From: Lachnospira sp. UBA3790
GTDB taxonomy: Bacteria; Bacillota; Clostridia; Lachnospirales; Lachnospiraceae
Length of the DNA: 64,000 nucleotides
Direction: 5' to 3'
NCBI GenBank assembly: GCA_002369135.1
Contig: DFEY01000002.1
Location: 1-64,000 of the forward strand
Shown here: positions 43,151-53,505 of the stretch, in pieces
How the letters are laid out: every line of letters begins with the position of its first letter
Numbering within the stretch: the stretch's first letter is position 1
The notes under the pieces: model-generated
Databases searched by the model: none
Seen by the model: only the letters and a program-made list of their open reading frames with translations
What the model was told of the DNA's origin: nothing
Made by a program: the position numbers and the translations under genes

Positions 43151-43675
43151 TTATACTAACTCCAATAATACTTCCATCGCTGCGTCACCTTTACGCTGAC
43201 CAATCTTCACGATTCTAGTATAACCACCATTGCGGTTCTCGTACTTTGGAGCAATCTCGTCGAATAACTTGTTAGTCAAATCAACTTCTTTAGTCTCTCT
43301 CTTTGTAGCACCCTTCTCAGTTACTGGATAAAGAACTTTCATCATTTGACGTCTTGCATGAAGCTTTGATGGTTTGTCTTTCTTAATAGTCTTTGACTCT
43401 TCGTCAAATACTGTAACTTTCTTGCCATCTACCACTTCTTTAACTCTCTTGCCATCTTTATCTTTTCTAGCAACTTTGGCTGTTACTTTAACTTCTTCGT
43501 AATTGTCTTTCTCTTTTACAGCTAGTGCAATCAAGCCCTCAGTAACCTTACTGACTTCCTTTGCACGGCTCTCAGTTGTGACAATTTTTCCGTTATTTAA
43601 AAGACTGGTAACTTGACCTCTTATTAAAGCCTTTCTTTGACTTGAAGTTCTTCCAAGTTTTCTATAACCTGCCAT
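43151..43675 (-). CDS. rplQ: 50S ribosomal protein L17 with an internal insertion
   Basis: N-terminal [18 protein letters not shown] and C-terminal [25 protein letters not shown] are classical L17. At 174 residues it is about 50-60 longer than the usual 113-130; the extra part (about 65-115, [18 protein letters not shown]) is charged and beta-like, placed before [12 protein letters not shown] believe related Lachnospiraceae share this form (from memory). Last gene of the alpha operon. Confidence 0.97.
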   Translation of the reverse strand: MAGYRKLGRTSSQRKALIRGQVTSLLNNGKIVTTESRAKEVSKVTEGLIALAVKEKDNYEEVKVTAKVARKDKDGKRVKEVVDGKKVTVFDEESKTIKKDKPSKLHARRQMMKVLYPVTEKGATKRETKEVDLTNKLFDEIAPKYENRNGGYTRIVKIGQRKGDAAMEVLLELV

Positions 43676-43700
43676 TTTCTTACCTCCTACAAATCAGTAA

Positions 43701-44663
43701 TTACTGATCTTCGCCTGATTTCTTGAATCCAAGACCAAGCTCTTCTAGTTTATTGATAACTTCTTCTAAAGACTTGCGACCAAGGTTTCTAACCTTCATC
43801 ATTTCGTCTTCAGTCTTGTTAACTAATTCTTCCACAGTATTAATCTGTGCTCTCTTCAAACAGTTGAATGAACGAACTGAAAGTTCTAGTTCATCAATGT
43901 TCATTTCTAGTACTTTGTCGCTCTCTTCTTCGTCGTTGTCTGTGATAACTTCCACATCCTTAGCAACGTCAGAAAGATCGATAAGTAAGTTTAGGTGCTC
44001 ACAAAGAACCTTTGATGCAAGTGAAACTGCTGCATCTGTCTCGATAGTACCGTTTGTGTAAACATCAAGTGTCAACTTATCATAGTCTGTTACTTGACCT
44101 ACACGAGTGTTCTCTACTGTCATGTTTACTCTCTCAACTGGAGTGTAAATTGAATCAATAGCGATTACACCAATTGGTAGATTATCGTTTTTGTTCTTTT
44201 CTGCACTCTTATATCCTCTACCCTTAGTAATAGTTAATTCCATACTAAGCTTACTCTTGCTGCCACCGTTAATAGTAGCAATTACTAGGTCAGGGTTAAG
44301 AATTTCAATCTCTGAATCTGCTTCAATATCAGCAGCTGTAACTGTTCTGTTACCAGACACATCAATGTGAGCTACTTTTACGTTGTCAGACTCGCTGTGA
44401 TTGATAATTTCTAGTTGTTTGATGTTAAGAACAATCTCTGTAACATCTTCTTTAACTCCAGGGATTGATGAGAACTCATGAAGTACTCCGTCAATCTTAA
44501 TTTGGCTTACTGCCGCTCCTGGTAAAGATGAAAGCATAATACGACGAAGCGCATTTCCTAGTGTAGTACCATAACCTCTCTCTAAAGGTTCTACTACAAA
44601 CTTTCCATATCTTCCATCATCTGATTTTTCAATTGTAATATTTGGTTTTTCAAAATCGAACAC
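43701..44663 (-). CDS. rpoA: RNA polymerase alpha subunit
   Basis: 320 residues: N-terminal dimerisation domain ([20 protein letters not shown]) and C-terminal DNA/activator-binding domain (about 250-315, [20 protein letters not shown]). In the expected order rpsD-rpoA-rplQ. Confidence 0.99.
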   Translation of the reverse strand: MFDFEKPNITIEKSDDGRYGKFVVEPLERGYGTTLGNALRRIMLSSLPGAAVSQIKIDGVLHEFSSIPGVKEDVTEIVLNIKQLEIINHSESDNVKVAHIDVSGNRTVTAADIEADSEIEILNPDLVIATINGGSKSKLSMELTITKGRGYKSAEKNKNDNLPIGVIAIDSIYTPVERVNMTVENTRVGQVTDYDKLTLDVYTNGTIETDAAVSLASKVLCEHLNLLIDLSDVAKDVEVITDNDEEESDKVLEMNIDELELSVRSFNCLKRAQINTVEELVNKTEDEMMKVRNLGRKSLEEVINKLEELGLGFKKSGEDQ

Positions 44664-44710
44664 TAATTAGCCCCTCCTTTATTTGGAATTGAATTAGCTT
44701 ATTATGAATT

Positions 44711-45304
44711 CTATTTAGAATATAACTCGACAATAAGCATCTCATCTACTGGTACATCAATATCTTCTCTTGTTGGTAGAGATTTAATCTCGCCCTTTAG
44801 GTTATCCTGGTCTACTTCAACCCAAGCTGGGAATGTTCTTCCACCAGTTACCTCTAAGATATCTTTGTATCTTTGAGAGCCTTTACAATTCTCTTTGATT
44901 TCAATTACATCGCCCTCACTTACAATGTAAGATGGGATGTTTACTTGTTTTCCATTAACCATTACATGCTTATGACCGACAATCTGTCTAGCTTCTCTTC
45001 TAGTACGTGCAAATCCTAGACGGAAAATAACGTTGTCTAGACGAGACTCTAATAAAATCATAAGATTTTCACCTGTTTTACCAGGTTTCTTCTGGGCTTT
45101 CTTAAAATAGTTTCTAAAAGGTTTCTCTAACACACCATAGATGAATTTAGCTTTCTGCTTTTCTCTAAGCTGAAGACCGTATTCACTCATCTTTCTGTTA
45201 GATCTCTTTAAGCTTCTATTTGATTTCTTGTCTATTCCTAAATAAACTGGATCCAAACCAAGTGATCTACATCTTTTAAGAACAGGAACTCTATTTACTG
45301 CCAT
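44711..45304 (-). CDS. rpsD: 30S ribosomal protein S4
   Basis: 197 residues; S4 RNA-binding domain (LESRLDNVIFRLGFARTRREARQ, split here in description) and VNGKQVNIPSY. The N-terminal cysteine pairs of zinc-type S4 are absent (only one Cys near 11), i.e. the zinc-free form. First assembler of the 30S subunit. Confidence 0.98.
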   Translation of the reverse strand: MAVNRVPVLKRCRSLGLDPVYLGIDKKSNRSLKRSNRKMSEYGLQLREKQKAKFIYGVLEKPFRNYFKKAQKKPGKTGENLMILLESRLDNVIFRLGFARTRREARQIVGHKHVMVNGKQVNIPSYIVSEGDVIEIKENCKGSQRYKDILEVTGGRTFPAWVEVDQDNLKGEIKSLPTREDIDVPVDEMLIVELYSK

Positions 45305-45320
45305 TCTCTATTCCTCCTCA

Positions 45321-45716
45321 TTAGACTCTACGACGCTTTGGTGGACGACATCCGTTGTGTGGTACTGGAGTTACGTCTTTGATAGATGTAACCTGTAGTC
45401 CACAAGTAGCTAGAGCACGAATAGCTGCCTCTCTACCTGAACCTGGTCCCTTAACCATAACGTCTACTGATTTTAATCCATGAACTAAAGCTGCCTGTGT
45501 AGCTGTCTCTGCTGCCATCTGTGCGGCATAAGGAGTAGATTTCTTTGAACCTCTAAATCCTAAGCCACCAGCACTAGCCCATGATAAAGCGTTTCCTTCA
45601 GCGTCAGTCAAAGTAACAATAGTATTGTTAAATGACGCCTGAATATGTGCTTGACCGTGTTCTACATTTTTCTTAACACGTCTTTTTGTCGCTTTTTTTG
45701 TAACTTTCTTAGCCAT
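45321..45716 (-). CDS. rpsK: 30S ribosomal protein S11
   Basis: 131 residues; [18 protein letters not shown] near 20, [14 protein letters not shown], and the C-terminal [11 protein letters not shown]. Between rpsM and rpsD with good AGGAGG-type spacing. Confidence 0.99.
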   Translation of the reverse strand: MAKKVTKKATKRRVKKNVEHGQAHIQASFNNTIVTLTDAEGNALSWASAGGLGFRGSKKSTPYAAQMAAETATQAALVHGLKSVDVMVKGPGSGREAAIRALATCGLQVTSIKDVTPVPHNGCRPPKRRRV

Positions 45717-45748
45717 TTTTTAAACTAACCTCCCTTATGGGTTTTACC

Positions 45749-46117
45749 TTACTTCTTCTTATTTGCTACAGTTCTCTTTGGTCCCTTACGAGTACGAGCA
45801 TTATTCTTGGAATTCTGTCCACGCACTGGAAGACCCTTACGATGACGGATACCTCTATAGCATCCAATCTCCTGTAGTCTCTTGATGTTCATAGCGGTGT
45901 CTCTTCTTAAGTCACCCTCTACTACCTGAGATGCCTCAATAACGTCACTGATTTTCTTTACTTCAGTGTCAGTCAAATCCTTAACTCTAGTATCTGGATT
46001 AACATCTGCTTCAGCTAAGATTCTCTTAGCACTTGAAACACCAATGCCGTAAATATAAGTTAAGCCAATCTCAACTCTTTTGTCTCTAGGTAAATCAACA
46101 CCTGAAATACGAGCCAT
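45749..46117 (-). CDS. rpsM: 30S ribosomal protein S13
   Basis: 122 residues; [19 protein letters not shown] at the start, [20 protein letters not shown] near 90. ATG 46117 follows GGAGG; five upstream codons are not part of the protein. Begins the rpsM-rpsK-rpsD-rpoA-rplQ run, separated from rpmJ by an unusual 329-nt gap. Confidence 0.98.
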   Translation of the reverse strand: MARISGVDLPRDKRVEIGLTYIYGIGVSSAKRILAEADVNPDTRVKDLTDTEVKKISDVIEASQVVEGDLRRDTAMNIKRLQEIGCYRGIRHRKGLPVRGQNSKNNARTRKGPKRTVANKKK

Positions 46118-46446
46118 GTGTATAACCTCCATATAGTTAAATTTACGTGAAAAACAAATCTGCGTAGCTCGTGCTACACCACCTTAGGTGATATCATCAC
46201 ACGCCTGAAATGTGTACGCGACTTTAGATTCACAGTTTAAAAGTTTCCGGATAAGCTTTCAGCAATTTAATTAAGCCTATCCTAAAGAAATCATTCCGTA
46301 GATTAAGGAATTTTGTGATTTCCTTATGTAATAGTAGCAAGTTAGCTACTGCAGCCGCAAATTCTTTAGGAAAATATTCCTAAAAACGCACAAATAAGCG
46401 AACAATACTATGATCATTCACTCTTGCTCTTAGTCAAAAATAATTA
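46118..46446 (-). other. Unexplained structured gap in the alpha operon
   Basis: 329 nt between rpmJ and rpsM with no convincing ORF. On the minus strand it carries a chain of hairpins: TTAGGAATATTTTCCTAA, GTAGC-TAACTT-GCTAC, AAGGAA...TTCCTT, GGTGATATCATCAC and GTAGC-ACGA-GCTAC near the rpsM RBS. This could be an autoregulatory leader or a small RNA; I know no named family that it matches. Confidence 0.45.
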
Positions 46447-46560
46447 TTATCCCTGACGTTGTTTGTGCTTTGGATTATCGCAAATTACTCTTACGATTCC
46501 CTTTCTTTTAATGACTTTGCATTTTTCGCAAATCGGTTTTACTGATGATCTTACTTTCAT
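46447..46560 (-). CDS. rpmJ: 50S ribosomal protein L36
   Basis: A 37-residue [17 protein letters not shown] at the start and KHKQRQG at the end, with the zinc ligands C-x2-C...C-x4-H of the zinc-containing L36. An AGGGGTG site lies 5-6 nt before ATG. Conventional place between infA and rpsM. Confidence 0.98.
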   Translation of the reverse strand: MKVRSSVKPICEKCKVIKRKGIVRVICDNPKHKQRQG

Positions 46561-46595
46561 AGTAACACCCCTTTCTTAAAAAAAGTCCGACTAAC

Positions 46596-46624
46596 ATCAT
46601 ATCAAAATCTGCCGGACATTTCAA
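46596..46624 (-). promoter_or_regulatory. Internal promoter upstream of rpmJ
   Basis: Minus strand -35 TTGAAA (46624-46619), 17-bp spacer, -10 TATGAT (46601-46596). A GTCCG...CGGAC repeat with seven T following overlaps it and may also end part of the upstream transcript. Confidence 0.55.
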
Positions 46625-46658
46625 GCAAAAATTTAATAAATTATAGTAGTTTTTCAGC

Positions 46659-46877
46659 CTATTTATCACGCCAGATGATACGTCCTTTTGACAAATCATA
46701 TGGTGACATTTCAATAGTAACTGTGTCGCCTGGCAATATCTTAATGTAGTGCATTCTAAGCTTTCCACTTATGTGCGCTAACACGATATGGCCATTCTCT
46801 AACTCTACTCTAAACATAGCGTTAGGTAGCTTCTCTACTACTTTACCTTCAATCTCAATAACATCTGCTTTTGACAT
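46659..46877 (-). CDS. infA: Translation initiation factor IF-1
   Basis: 72 residues, single OB fold: [37 protein letters not shown], and LSKGRIIWR at the end. Follows map by 34 nt with AGGAGG upstream. Confidence 0.99.
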   Translation of the reverse strand: MSKADVIEIEGKVVEKLPNAMFRVELENGHIVLAHISGKLRMHYIKILPGDTVTIEMSPYDLSKGRIIWRDK

Positions 46878-46911
46878 TCTTATCCTCCTAAGTTTTAGAA
46901 AAATCTTTTAT

Positions 46912-47667
46912 CTATTCAACTAGTGATAATATTTCTGGTTCACCATCTGTAATCAGAATAGTGTTTTCATAATGAGCTGACATAGAGCCGTCGTCTGTCA
47001 CTATAGTCCAACCGTCATCTAGCTGCGCTATCTCAGGTCTTCCCATATTGATCATTGGCTCGATGGCAAAAGTCATACCCTCGCGTATCTTCATTCCTCT
47101 TCTTTTTTGTCTAAAGTTTGGAATGGTTGGGTCTTCGTGCATCTCTTGACCAATGCCGTGTCCTACCAAATCTCTAACTACGCCATAGCCAAAGCTTTCA
47201 GCATAATCTCCAATAGCTGCTGAGATGTCAAACAAATGATTTCCATCTCTTGCTTGTTCGATGCCGACAAAGAAACTTTCTTTTGTCACATCAATAAGCT
47301 TCTGAACTTCTGGATCAATCTGACCGATTGCAATAGTTCTTGCAGCATCTGATTGGTAGCCGTGATATATAACTCCCATGTCTAGACTAACGATGTCTCC
47401 ATCTTTTATAAACTTGTCTTTCTCTGGAAGTCCGTGTACAACCTCGTCATTAATTGAAATACACACTGAGCCTGGAAATCCATTGTATCCGAGGAAGGAT
47501 GGTTCACATCCGTAACCCCTAATCAACTTTTCCGCTATCTGGTCTATCTCATATGCACTCATTCCGGCTTTGATTTTATCTGCCATCTCATTGTGGCAAT
47601 TTCCCAAAATCTTTCCAGCCTCTCTCATCAACTCAATTTCTCTAGCTGACTTGATTGTTACTGCCAT
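46912..47667 (-). CDS. map: Methionine aminopeptidase, type I
   Basis: 251 residues; metal ligands in SLDMGVIYHGYQSDAAR (two Asp), VGHGIGQEMHEDP (His), and FAIEPMI / HYENTILIT (Glu). It removes the initiator Met. 2-nt gap to adk. Confidence 0.98.
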   Translation of the reverse strand: MAVTIKSAREIELMREAGKILGNCHNEMADKIKAGMSAYEIDQIAEKLIRGYGCEPSFLGYNGFPGSVCISINDEVVHGLPEKDKFIKDGDIVSLDMGVIYHGYQSDAARTIAIGQIDPEVQKLIDVTKESFFVGIEQARDGNHLFDISAAIGDYAESFGYGVVRDLVGHGIGQEMHEDPTIPNFRQKRRGMKIREGMTFAIEPMINMGRPEIAQLDDGWTIVTDDGSMSAHYENTILITDGEPEILSLVE

Positions 47668-47669
47668 TA

Positions 47670-48314
47670 TTATTCTCCTAAAATCTTAACAACGTTTTCG
47701 AATACTACTTCTCTGTCCTGTGTACCATCTACACTGTGAACTAAATCCTTAGCTCCGTAGTAATCCTTAAGTGGCTGTGTCTGCTCGTGATAAGTTTTAA
47801 GTCTAGCCAAAACTGTCTCTGGCTGATCGTCCTCTCTCATCATCAAGTGACCACCACACTGGTCGCACTTACCTTCAATCTTTGGTGGCATGTGCTCTAG
47901 GTGGAAAATAGCTCCACAGTGTGCACAAGTTCTTCTACCAGCCATTCTTGTGATAATGTGCTCGTCAGGTACGTCCACGTCAATAACGTTGTCGATAGCC
48001 TGACCCTTTGCCTCAAGCGCCTCATCTAAAGCTTCTGCCTGAGGGATTGTACGTGGGAAACCGTCTAATACGTAACCGTTAGCACAATCTTCTTTTTCAA
48101 ATCTATCCATAATTAGCTCAAGCACTAACTCGTCAGGAACTAAGTCTCCTGCTTCCATGTATGCTTTTGCTTTGTTTCCAAGTTCAGTTCCGTTTTTAAT
48201 GTTTTCTCTAAAGATATCTCCTGTTGAAATGTGTGGGATATCATACTTCTCTGCAATTCTCTTTGCCTGTGTACCTTTGCCGGCACCAGGAGCTCCAAGC
48301 ATAATAATTCTCAT
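47670..48314 (-). CDS. adk: Adenylate kinase with zinc lid
   Basis: 214 residues; P-loop GAPGAGKGTQ, STGDIFREN, DGFPRTIPQAE, and a lid domain with two Cys pairs (CAHCG and CDQCG) typical of Gram-positive zinc-type Adk. Standard secY-adk-map order. Confidence 0.98.
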   Translation of the reverse strand: MRIIMLGAPGAGKGTQAKRIAEKYDIPHISTGDIFRENIKNGTELGNKAKAYMEAGDLVPDELVLELIMDRFEKEDCANGYVLDGFPRTIPQAEALDEALEAKGQAIDNVIDVDVPDEHIITRMAGRRTCAHCGAIFHLEHMPPKIEGKCDQCGGHLMMREDDQPETVLARLKTYHEQTQPLKDYYGAKDLVHSVDGTQDREVVFENVVKILGE

Positions 48315-48372
48315 TGATTTCTCCTATCTTTCCTCTGCGTCAAAGAACGCAATTTTTCAAACTTTATAGACA

Positions 48373-48413
48373 CAGTGAAGATTTTCGCAAGAATCTCACG
48401 AAAATCTTCATTG
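48373..48413. repeat. Hairpin between secY and adk
   Basis: GTGAAGATTTTCG-type arms (48373-48387 and 48399-48413) pair over 14 of 15 positions, with an 11-nt loop and no T-run. A smaller hairpin TGCGT/ACGCA lies near 48335-48353 above the adk RBS. They may adjust adk translation or mRNA stability in the spc operon. Confidence 0.5.
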
Positions 48414-48429
48414 TAATCTTATATCTTAA

Positions 48430-49800
48430 TTAAAATATACCCTTAACTGTACTGAAGTTTCTTTCACTAACCATTGACTTAATAGTTTCAAGGGTTTCAA
48501 GGATAACACCTACGATAATGATGATTGATGTACCACCAAATCCTAGAGCCACACCTGAGAAACCTGAAGCTGCAATTGGAATAGTTGCTACGATACATAG
48601 ACCAACCGCTCCAATGAAAATGATGTAGTTAAGAATCTTTGTTAAGTATGATACTGTTGGTTTACCACTTCTGATACCAGGGATAAATCCACCTCTATCA
48701 TTTAGGTTCTTAGCAACTTCTCTTGGGTTGAAAGTAATTGATGTATAGAAGTATGCAAAGAATATAATTAACAATAGGTAAACTACAAATCCAATTGAAT
48801 ATTTCCATCCTGTTGTAGGGTTCAACCAGTTTGACTGGCTTAAGTACTTAGCCCACTCGGCTTGTCTTCCCTGTGCATTAAAGAATGAATAAATAACTAC
48901 TGGGAATTGTAGTAAAGATGAAGCAAAGATTACAGGGATAACACCCGCTGTGTTAACACGTAGTGGGATGTTAGACTGTTGTGCACCAACTTGTCTTCTA
49001 CCCTGAACTTTCTGTGACATCTGAACGCCAATCTTTCTAATAGCACCTTGCAAGATAACTACTAGTACAACTACACCAATAAGGATAGCTGAAATAATTA
49101 AAGCGTTAAGAATGATTTCACCTTTTGATCTGTTCTCACCAGTTAGATACTGTGTGAACAAGTTCTTAACATCTGATGGAATACTTGAAATGATGTTAAT
49201 AGTCAACACTATTGAAATACCATTTCCTACTCCGCTTTCAGTGATGCGCTCACCAATCCACATAAGAACTGCTGAACCAGCTGTCATAGCAAGGATACAT
49301 GTGATAATTACTATCCAGTAGTGTGCACCCTTCAAGCTGTTTACATCGCCGAATAGTCCTTGGTTCTTGAAACCAAATACCATCGCTGTTGATTCGATTA
49401 ACGCTAGACCTACTGTTAGGTAACGTGTAATCTCAGCAATTTTCTTTCTACCTTCTTCACCGTCTTTTTGAATCTCATCTAACTTTGGAATAGCAATTGT
49501 TAACAACTGCATAATGATAGATGATGTGATGTATGGAGTGATGTTCAAAGCGAATATTGACATCTTCTCCAAAGACTGACCAGTGAAGATTGAGAAAAAG
49601 TTAAATGCGTCCTGTGTAGCTGTTCTTGTACCATCTGCTGACTGAGCCAAACCTGCGAATAGGTCTGATAGTGCTTTACCATCTACAAATGGAATTGGAA
49701 TCTGACATCCAAGTCTTACAACTACAAGCATTAACAATGTAAAGAATAATCTTTTTCTAATTTCTTTAATCTTAAAGGCTTTCTTTAATGTCTCTAACAT
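48430..49800 (-). CDS. secY: Protein translocase subunit SecY
   Basis: 456 residues, ten membrane helices; FSIFTGQSLEKMSIFALNI-type plug region, GVGNGISIVLT and GFIPGIRSGKPT (cytoplasmic loop). Forms the channel used with SecA (10.6 kb). It begins 1 nt after rplO. Confidence 0.98.
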   Translation of the reverse strand: MLETLKKAFKIKEIRKRLFFTLLMLVVVRLGCQIPIPFVDGKALSDLFAGLAQSADGTRTATQDAFNFFSIFTGQSLEKMSIFALNITPYITSSIIMQLLTIAIPKLDEIQKDGEEGRKKIAEITRYLTVGLALIESTAMVFGFKNQGLFGDVNSLKGAHYWIVIITCILAMTAGSAVLMWIGERITESGVGNGISIVLTINIISSIPSDVKNLFTQYLTGENRSKGEIILNALIISAILIGVVVLVVILQGAIRKIGVQMSQKVQGRRQVGAQQSNIPLRVNTAGVIPVIFASSLLQFPVVIYSFFNAQGRQAEWAKYLSQSNWLNPTTGWKYSIGFVVYLLLIIFFAYFYTSITFNPREVAKNLNDRGGFIPGIRSGKPTVSYLTKILNYIIFIGAVGLCIVATIPIAASGFSGVALGFGGTSIIIIVGVILETLETIKSMVSERNFSTVKGIF

Positions 49801-49801
49801 A

Positions 49802-50245
49802 TTAGATCACCTCGCAACTTCCGCCTGCAGCTTCGATTTTTTCTTTAGCGCTAGCGCTGAAAGCATTAACCTTAACTGTAAGCTTCTTAGTCAATTCACC
49901 ATTGCCAAGAATTTTAACTCCATCTCTAGGATTGCTAACTACTCCTGATTCAACCAATGTCTCTACAGTTACTTCTGCACCATCGTCAAATCTCTCAAGA
50001 GCTGAAACATTAATACCTACAATATTCTTAGAATTAATGTTTGTGAATCCTCTCTTTGGAATTCTTCTGTATAATGGCATCTGACCACCTTCAAAGCCAG
50101 GTCTTGTACCGCCGCCTGAACGTGCTTTCTGACCCTTATGACCCTTACCGGCTGTCTTACCATTTCCTGAACCATGGCCACGACCACGTCTGAAATTATC
50201 ACTATGTTTTGAACCATCTGCTGGTTTTAAGTTTGATAAATCCAT
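49802..50245 (-). CDS. rplO: 50S ribosomal protein L15
   Basis: 147 residues; Gly-rich [19 protein letters not shown] near 20 and [20 protein letters not shown]. spc operon order rpmD-rplO-secY is conserved. Confidence 0.99.
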   Translation of the reverse strand: MDLSNLKPADGSKHSDNFRRGRGHGSGNGKTAGKGHKGQKARSGGGTRPGFEGGQMPLYRRIPKRGFTNINSKNIVGINVSALERFDDGAEVTVETLVESGVVSNPRDGVKILGNGELTKKLTVKVNAFSASAKEKIEAAGGSCEVI

Positions 50246-50259
50246 TGTCGCACCTCCTA

Positions 50260-50445
50260 TTATACTTCTTCTACTTTTACTAAATGTCTGACTCTTTGAA
50301 TCATTCCTCTAGTTGCATCGTTGTCAGGCATCTCTACTGTCTTGTGAAGCTTGTTTAGTCCCATAGCTTCAACAGTTTTTCTGTTCTTTGGAACTGCTCC
50401 AATTGTTGATTTTACTAAAGTAATTTTTAATTTCTTATCTGCCAT
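50260..50445 (-). CDS. rpmD: 50S ribosomal protein L30
   Basis: 61 residues; [19 protein letters not shown] and the C-terminal [15 protein letters not shown]. Good AGGAGG site upstream. Confidence 0.98.
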   Translation of the reverse strand: MADKKLKITLVKSTIGAVPKNRKTVEAMGLNKLHKTVEMPDNDATRGMIQRVRHLVKVEEV

Positions 50446-50459
50446 CTCTAATTACCTCC

Positions 50460-50969
50460 TTAGCCCAAAATCTCTTCAACAGTCTTACCGCGAAGTGAAG
50501 CTACTTCTTCTGGAGTCTTAAGTGCAGCTAATCCTTCAATTGTAGCAAGAACTACGTTCTGCTTGTTATTTGATCCAAGTGACTTTGAACGGATGTTACT
50601 AATACCAGCAAGCTCTAGCACTGAACGTGCAGGACCACCGGCGATAACTCCAGTACCTTCAGGTGCCTTCTTAAGAAGTACCTGCGCACCAGTATATTTT
50701 CCGATAATGTCATATGGAATACTCTTGTTCTCATCGATTGGTACAGTGATAAGGCTCTTCATAGCATCTTCCTTACCCTTGCGGATAGCTTCTGGAATTT
50801 CAGTTGCTTTTCCTAAGCCTGCACCAACGTGTCCGTTTTTGTCGCCCACTACTACTAAAGCTGCGAAACGCATATTACGTCCACCCTTTACTACCTTAGT
50901 AACACGTTTAATGGCAACGACTGTTTCTTCTAATTCTAACTGACTTGCATCAATCATTTCACGTCTCAT
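50460..50969 (-). CDS. rpsE: 30S ribosomal protein S5
   Basis: 169 residues; [35 protein letters not shown] helix and [19 protein letters not shown]. Part of the spc operon. Confidence 0.99.
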   Translation of the reverse strand: MRREMIDASQLELEETVVAIKRVTKVVKGGRNMRFAALVVVGDKNGHVGAGLGKATEIPEAIRKGKEDAMKSLITVPIDENKSIPYDIIGKYTGAQVLLKKAPEGTGVIAGGPARSVLELAGISNIRSKSLGSNNKQNVVLATIEGLAALKTPEEVASLRGKTVEEILG

Positions 50970-50983
50970 GTGTTACCTCCTAA

Positions 50984-51352
50984 CTAAAATTCCAGACCAG
51001 CTTCACGAGCTGCATCTGCTAATGCCTTAACTTTACCTTGATATATGAAGCCGCCTCTATCGAAAACTACTTCCTTAATACCTTTTTCAGTCGCTCTCTC
51101 GGCAATAACCTTACCTACGTATGCTGCTGCATCAACGTTATTTGTCTTTTCAACTTCTTTAGCAATATCTGCTTCGTTTGTAGAAGCTGCTACCAAAGTC
51201 TTTGCAACAGTATCGTCGATAATCTGAGCATAGATATGATTATTGCTTCTGAAAACTGCTAGACGTGGACACTCAGGTGTACCACTAAACTTATTGCGCA
51301 TTCTGCTATGTTTCTTAGCACGAACTTCGCTTCTTGATTTCTTCTTAATCAT
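50984..51352 (-). CDS. rplR: 50S ribosomal protein L18
   Basis: 122 residues; [28 protein letters not shown], and [20 protein letters not shown]. Binds 5S rRNA with L5. Confidence 0.99.
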   Translation of the reverse strand: MIKKKSRSEVRAKKHSRMRNKFSGTPECPRLAVFRSNNHIYAQIIDDTVAKTLVAASTNEADIAKEVEKTNNVDAAAYVGKVIAERATEKGIKEVVFDRGGFIYQGKVKALADAAREAGLEF

Positions 51353-51368
51353 TTTCTACACTCCTTTA

Positions 51369-51923
51369 TTATTCTGCTGCTGCAGTCTTACCAGCTTTAC
51401 CGTCTTTACGTCTGATGTACTCATCTTCGTACTTGATACCTTTGCCCTTATATGGCTCAGGAAGTCTCTTAGTTCTGATTTCAGCTGCGTATTGACCAAC
51501 TTTTTCTTTATCTATACCAGAAACAATAATCTTGTTCTGATCTTCCACCTGTACGTCGATACCTTCTGGATCTTCCATCTCAACTGGATGTGAGTAACCA
51601 AGTGAAAGTACTAACTTCTTACCTTGTTTCTGAGCTCTGTAACCAACACCGTTAATTTCTAGAGTCTTACTGTAACCTTCTGTCACACCAATAACCATAT
51701 TGTTGATTAGTGATCTTGTAAGTCCGTGTAGGGCTCTGTTCTTCTTAAGGTCGTTTGGTCTCTCAACGATTATTTCTTCGCCTTCTTGTTTAATGTCCAT
51801 AGCCTCAGGGAGAGTTCTAACAAGTTCGCCCTTAGGTCCTTTGACAGTCACCGTATTATTTTCTGCTATATCCACAGTTACACCTGATGGGATAGCGATA
51901 GGCATTTTACCAATTCGTGACAT
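51369..51923 (-). CDS. rplF: 50S ribosomal protein L6
   Basis: 184 residues; [31 protein letters not shown] repeat and the signature [14 protein letters not shown]. Confidence 0.99.
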   Translation of the reverse strand: MSRIGKMPIAIPSGVTVDIAENNTVTVKGPKGELVRTLPEAMDIKQEGEEIIVERPNDLKKNRALHGLTRSLINNMVIGVTEGYSKTLEINGVGYRAQKQGKKLVLSLGYSHPVEMEDPEGIDVQVEDQNKIIVSGIDKEKVGQYAAEIRTKRLPEPYKGKGIKYEDEYIRRKDGKAGKTAAAE

Positions 51924-51953
51924 TTCGCCTTACCTCCTTAAAATATTGTGTAT

Positions 51954-51972
51954 ACTTTGCCTTCGGCAAAGT
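51954..51972. repeat. Mini-hairpin between rpsH and rplF
   Basis: Perfect palindrome ACTTTGCC-TTC-GGCAAAGT, 8-bp stem with a 3-nt loop (GAA on the minus strand), in the 69-nt gap above the rplF RBS. Same mini-hairpin style as at 13285, 23063 and 59659. Confidence 0.6.
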
Positions 51973-51992
51973 AAGATTTTCTTCGCTAGTTC

Positions 51993-52394
51993 TTACCAAA
52001 CAAAAGCAAGTACTTCTCCACCTACTTTTTCTTTTCTAGCTTCTTTGTCTGTAATCACACCTTTGTTTGTAGATATGATAGCAACACCAAGTCCGCCAAG
52101 AACCTTTGGTAGATTATCTTTACCAGCGTATACTCTTAGACCTGGCTTAGAAATCTTCTTAAGTCCTGTGATAACTTTTTCATTTCTATCTTTACCATAC
52201 TTTAATGTGATTCTGATGTTTTTGAAGTTTCCTTCTTCTACCACTTCAAAACCTTCGATGTATCCTTCTTTATCTAAAATTTCAGCAATAGCTACTTTTA
52301 TCTTTGATGCAGGAACATCTACTGTATCGTGCTTTGCAGTATTTGCATTACGAATTCTTGTAAGCATATCTGCAACTGGATCACTCATAGTCAT
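51993..52394 (-). CDS. rpsH: 30S ribosomal protein S8
   Basis: 133 residues; [19 protein letters not shown] at the start and [22 protein letters not shown] at the end. A possible later start at the third codon is equally plausible. Confidence 0.99.
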   Translation of the reverse strand: MTMSDPVADMLTRIRNANTAKHDTVDVPASKIKVAIAEILDKEGYIEGFEVVEEGNFKNIRITLKYGKDRNEKVITGLKKISKPGLRVYAGKDNLPKVLGGLGVAIISTNKGVITDKEARKEKVGGEVLAFVW

Positions 52395-52421
52395 AATTAA
52401 TTTCCTCCTTCAAATTTTCTC

Positions 52422-52607
52422 TTACCAGCTTGCTTTCTTAACGCCTGGTATCTGTCCCTTGTAAGCTAATTCACGGAAACAAATTCTGCAGATTCCGTAT
52501 TTTCTTAAATAGCCGTGAGGACGTCCACAAATTCGGCATCTATTGTAAGCCTGTGTTGAGAATTTAGCTTTCTTTTGCTGTTTTTGCTTCATAGCAGTTC
52601 TAGCCAT
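52422..52607 (-). CDS. rpsN: 30S ribosomal protein S14, zinc type (type Z)
   Basis: 61 residues with [20 protein letters not shown], a four-cysteine zinc site; short form used by Firmicutes. Confidence 0.99.
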   Translation of the reverse strand: MARTAMKQKQQKKAKFSTQAYNRCRICGRPHGYLRKYGICRICFRELAYKGQIPGVKKASW

Positions 52608-52618
52608 GGGTTTACCTC

Positions 52619-53161
52619 CTAATTATTTGCGAATGGCATATTAAATTGTGCCAATAATTCACGTGCTTCTTCATCTGTGCTAGCTGTAGTAACAATAATA
52701 ATGTCCATACCTCTAACCTTATCTACCTTATCGTACTCGATTTCAGGGAAAATGATTTGCTCTTTAATTCCAAGTGCGTAATTTCCTCTTCCGTCAAATG
52801 CGTTTGGATTAACTCCTCTAAAGTCACGTACACGAGGAAGTGCTAGGTTTACAAGTCTATCTAAAAACTCGTACATCTTGTCTCCTCTTAGTGTAACTTT
52901 ACATCCAATAGGCTGACCTTCTCTTAATTTAAAGTTAGCAACTGAATGCTTAGCCTTAGCGATAACAGCCTTCTGACCTGTGATAGCCTCCATGTCTGCT
53001 ACAGCACTTTCTAGAATCTTAGCATTCTCTTTAGCTTCGCCCACGCCCATATTTACAACAATCTTTTCGATCTTAGGGATTTCCATTTCGTTTTTGTATT
53101 CAAACTTCTTCTGCATTTCACCCCTAATTTCGTTTAGGTATGTATCTTTTAATCTACTCAA
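52619..53161 (-). CDS. rplE: 50S ribosomal protein L5
   Basis: 180 residues; [33 protein letters not shown] and [20 protein letters not shown]. Binds 5S rRNA. Confidence 0.99.
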   Translation of the reverse strand: MSRLKDTYLNEIRGEMQKKFEYKNEMEIPKIEKIVVNMGVGEAKENAKILESAVADMEAITGQKAVIAKAKHSVANFKLREGQPIGCKVTLRGDKMYEFLDRLVNLALPRVRDFRGVNPNAFDGRGNYALGIKEQIIFPEIEYDKVDKVRGMDIIIVTTASTDEEARELLAQFNMPFANN

Positions 53162-53179
53162 CGTTTGGACCTCCCTTCA

Positions 53180-53494
53180 TTAATCTAGTTCTTCGCCAGT
53201 CTTCTTAGCGATACGAACTTTCTTTCCATCTTTTCCGTCTTTATATCCTACTCTTGTAACTTGTCCCTTGATAGAGATCATTACGTTTGAAGCATCGATA
53301 TAATCTTCCTGTGTGACGATACCACCGTTTTGGTTTTCAGCATTTGGCTTCATGTGCTTTGTACGCATAGCCACGCCTTCTACCTTAACTCTGTTACCTT
53401 CCACATCTACTGAAAGAACTTTACCTTCAGTACCTTTATACTTTCCAGCGATAACTTTAACTTCATCGCCTTTTCTTATCTTCATCTTTGACAT
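53180..53494 (-). CDS. rplX: 50S ribosomal protein L24
   Basis: 104 residues; KOW motif KIRKGDEVKVIAGKYKGTEG and the internal KPNAENQNGGIV. Confidence 0.99.
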   Translation of the reverse strand: MSKMKIRKGDEVKVIAGKYKGTEGKVLSVDVEGNRVKVEGVAMRTKHMKPNAENQNGGIVTQEDYIDASNVMISIKGQVTRVGYKDGKDGKKVRIAKKTGEELD

Positions 53495-53505
53495 CTCACT
53501 ACCTC

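Noticed and set aside
51700..52464. Plus-strand open frame of about 254 codons opposite rplF and rpsH.
   Set aside because: A shadow of ribosomal protein codon use.
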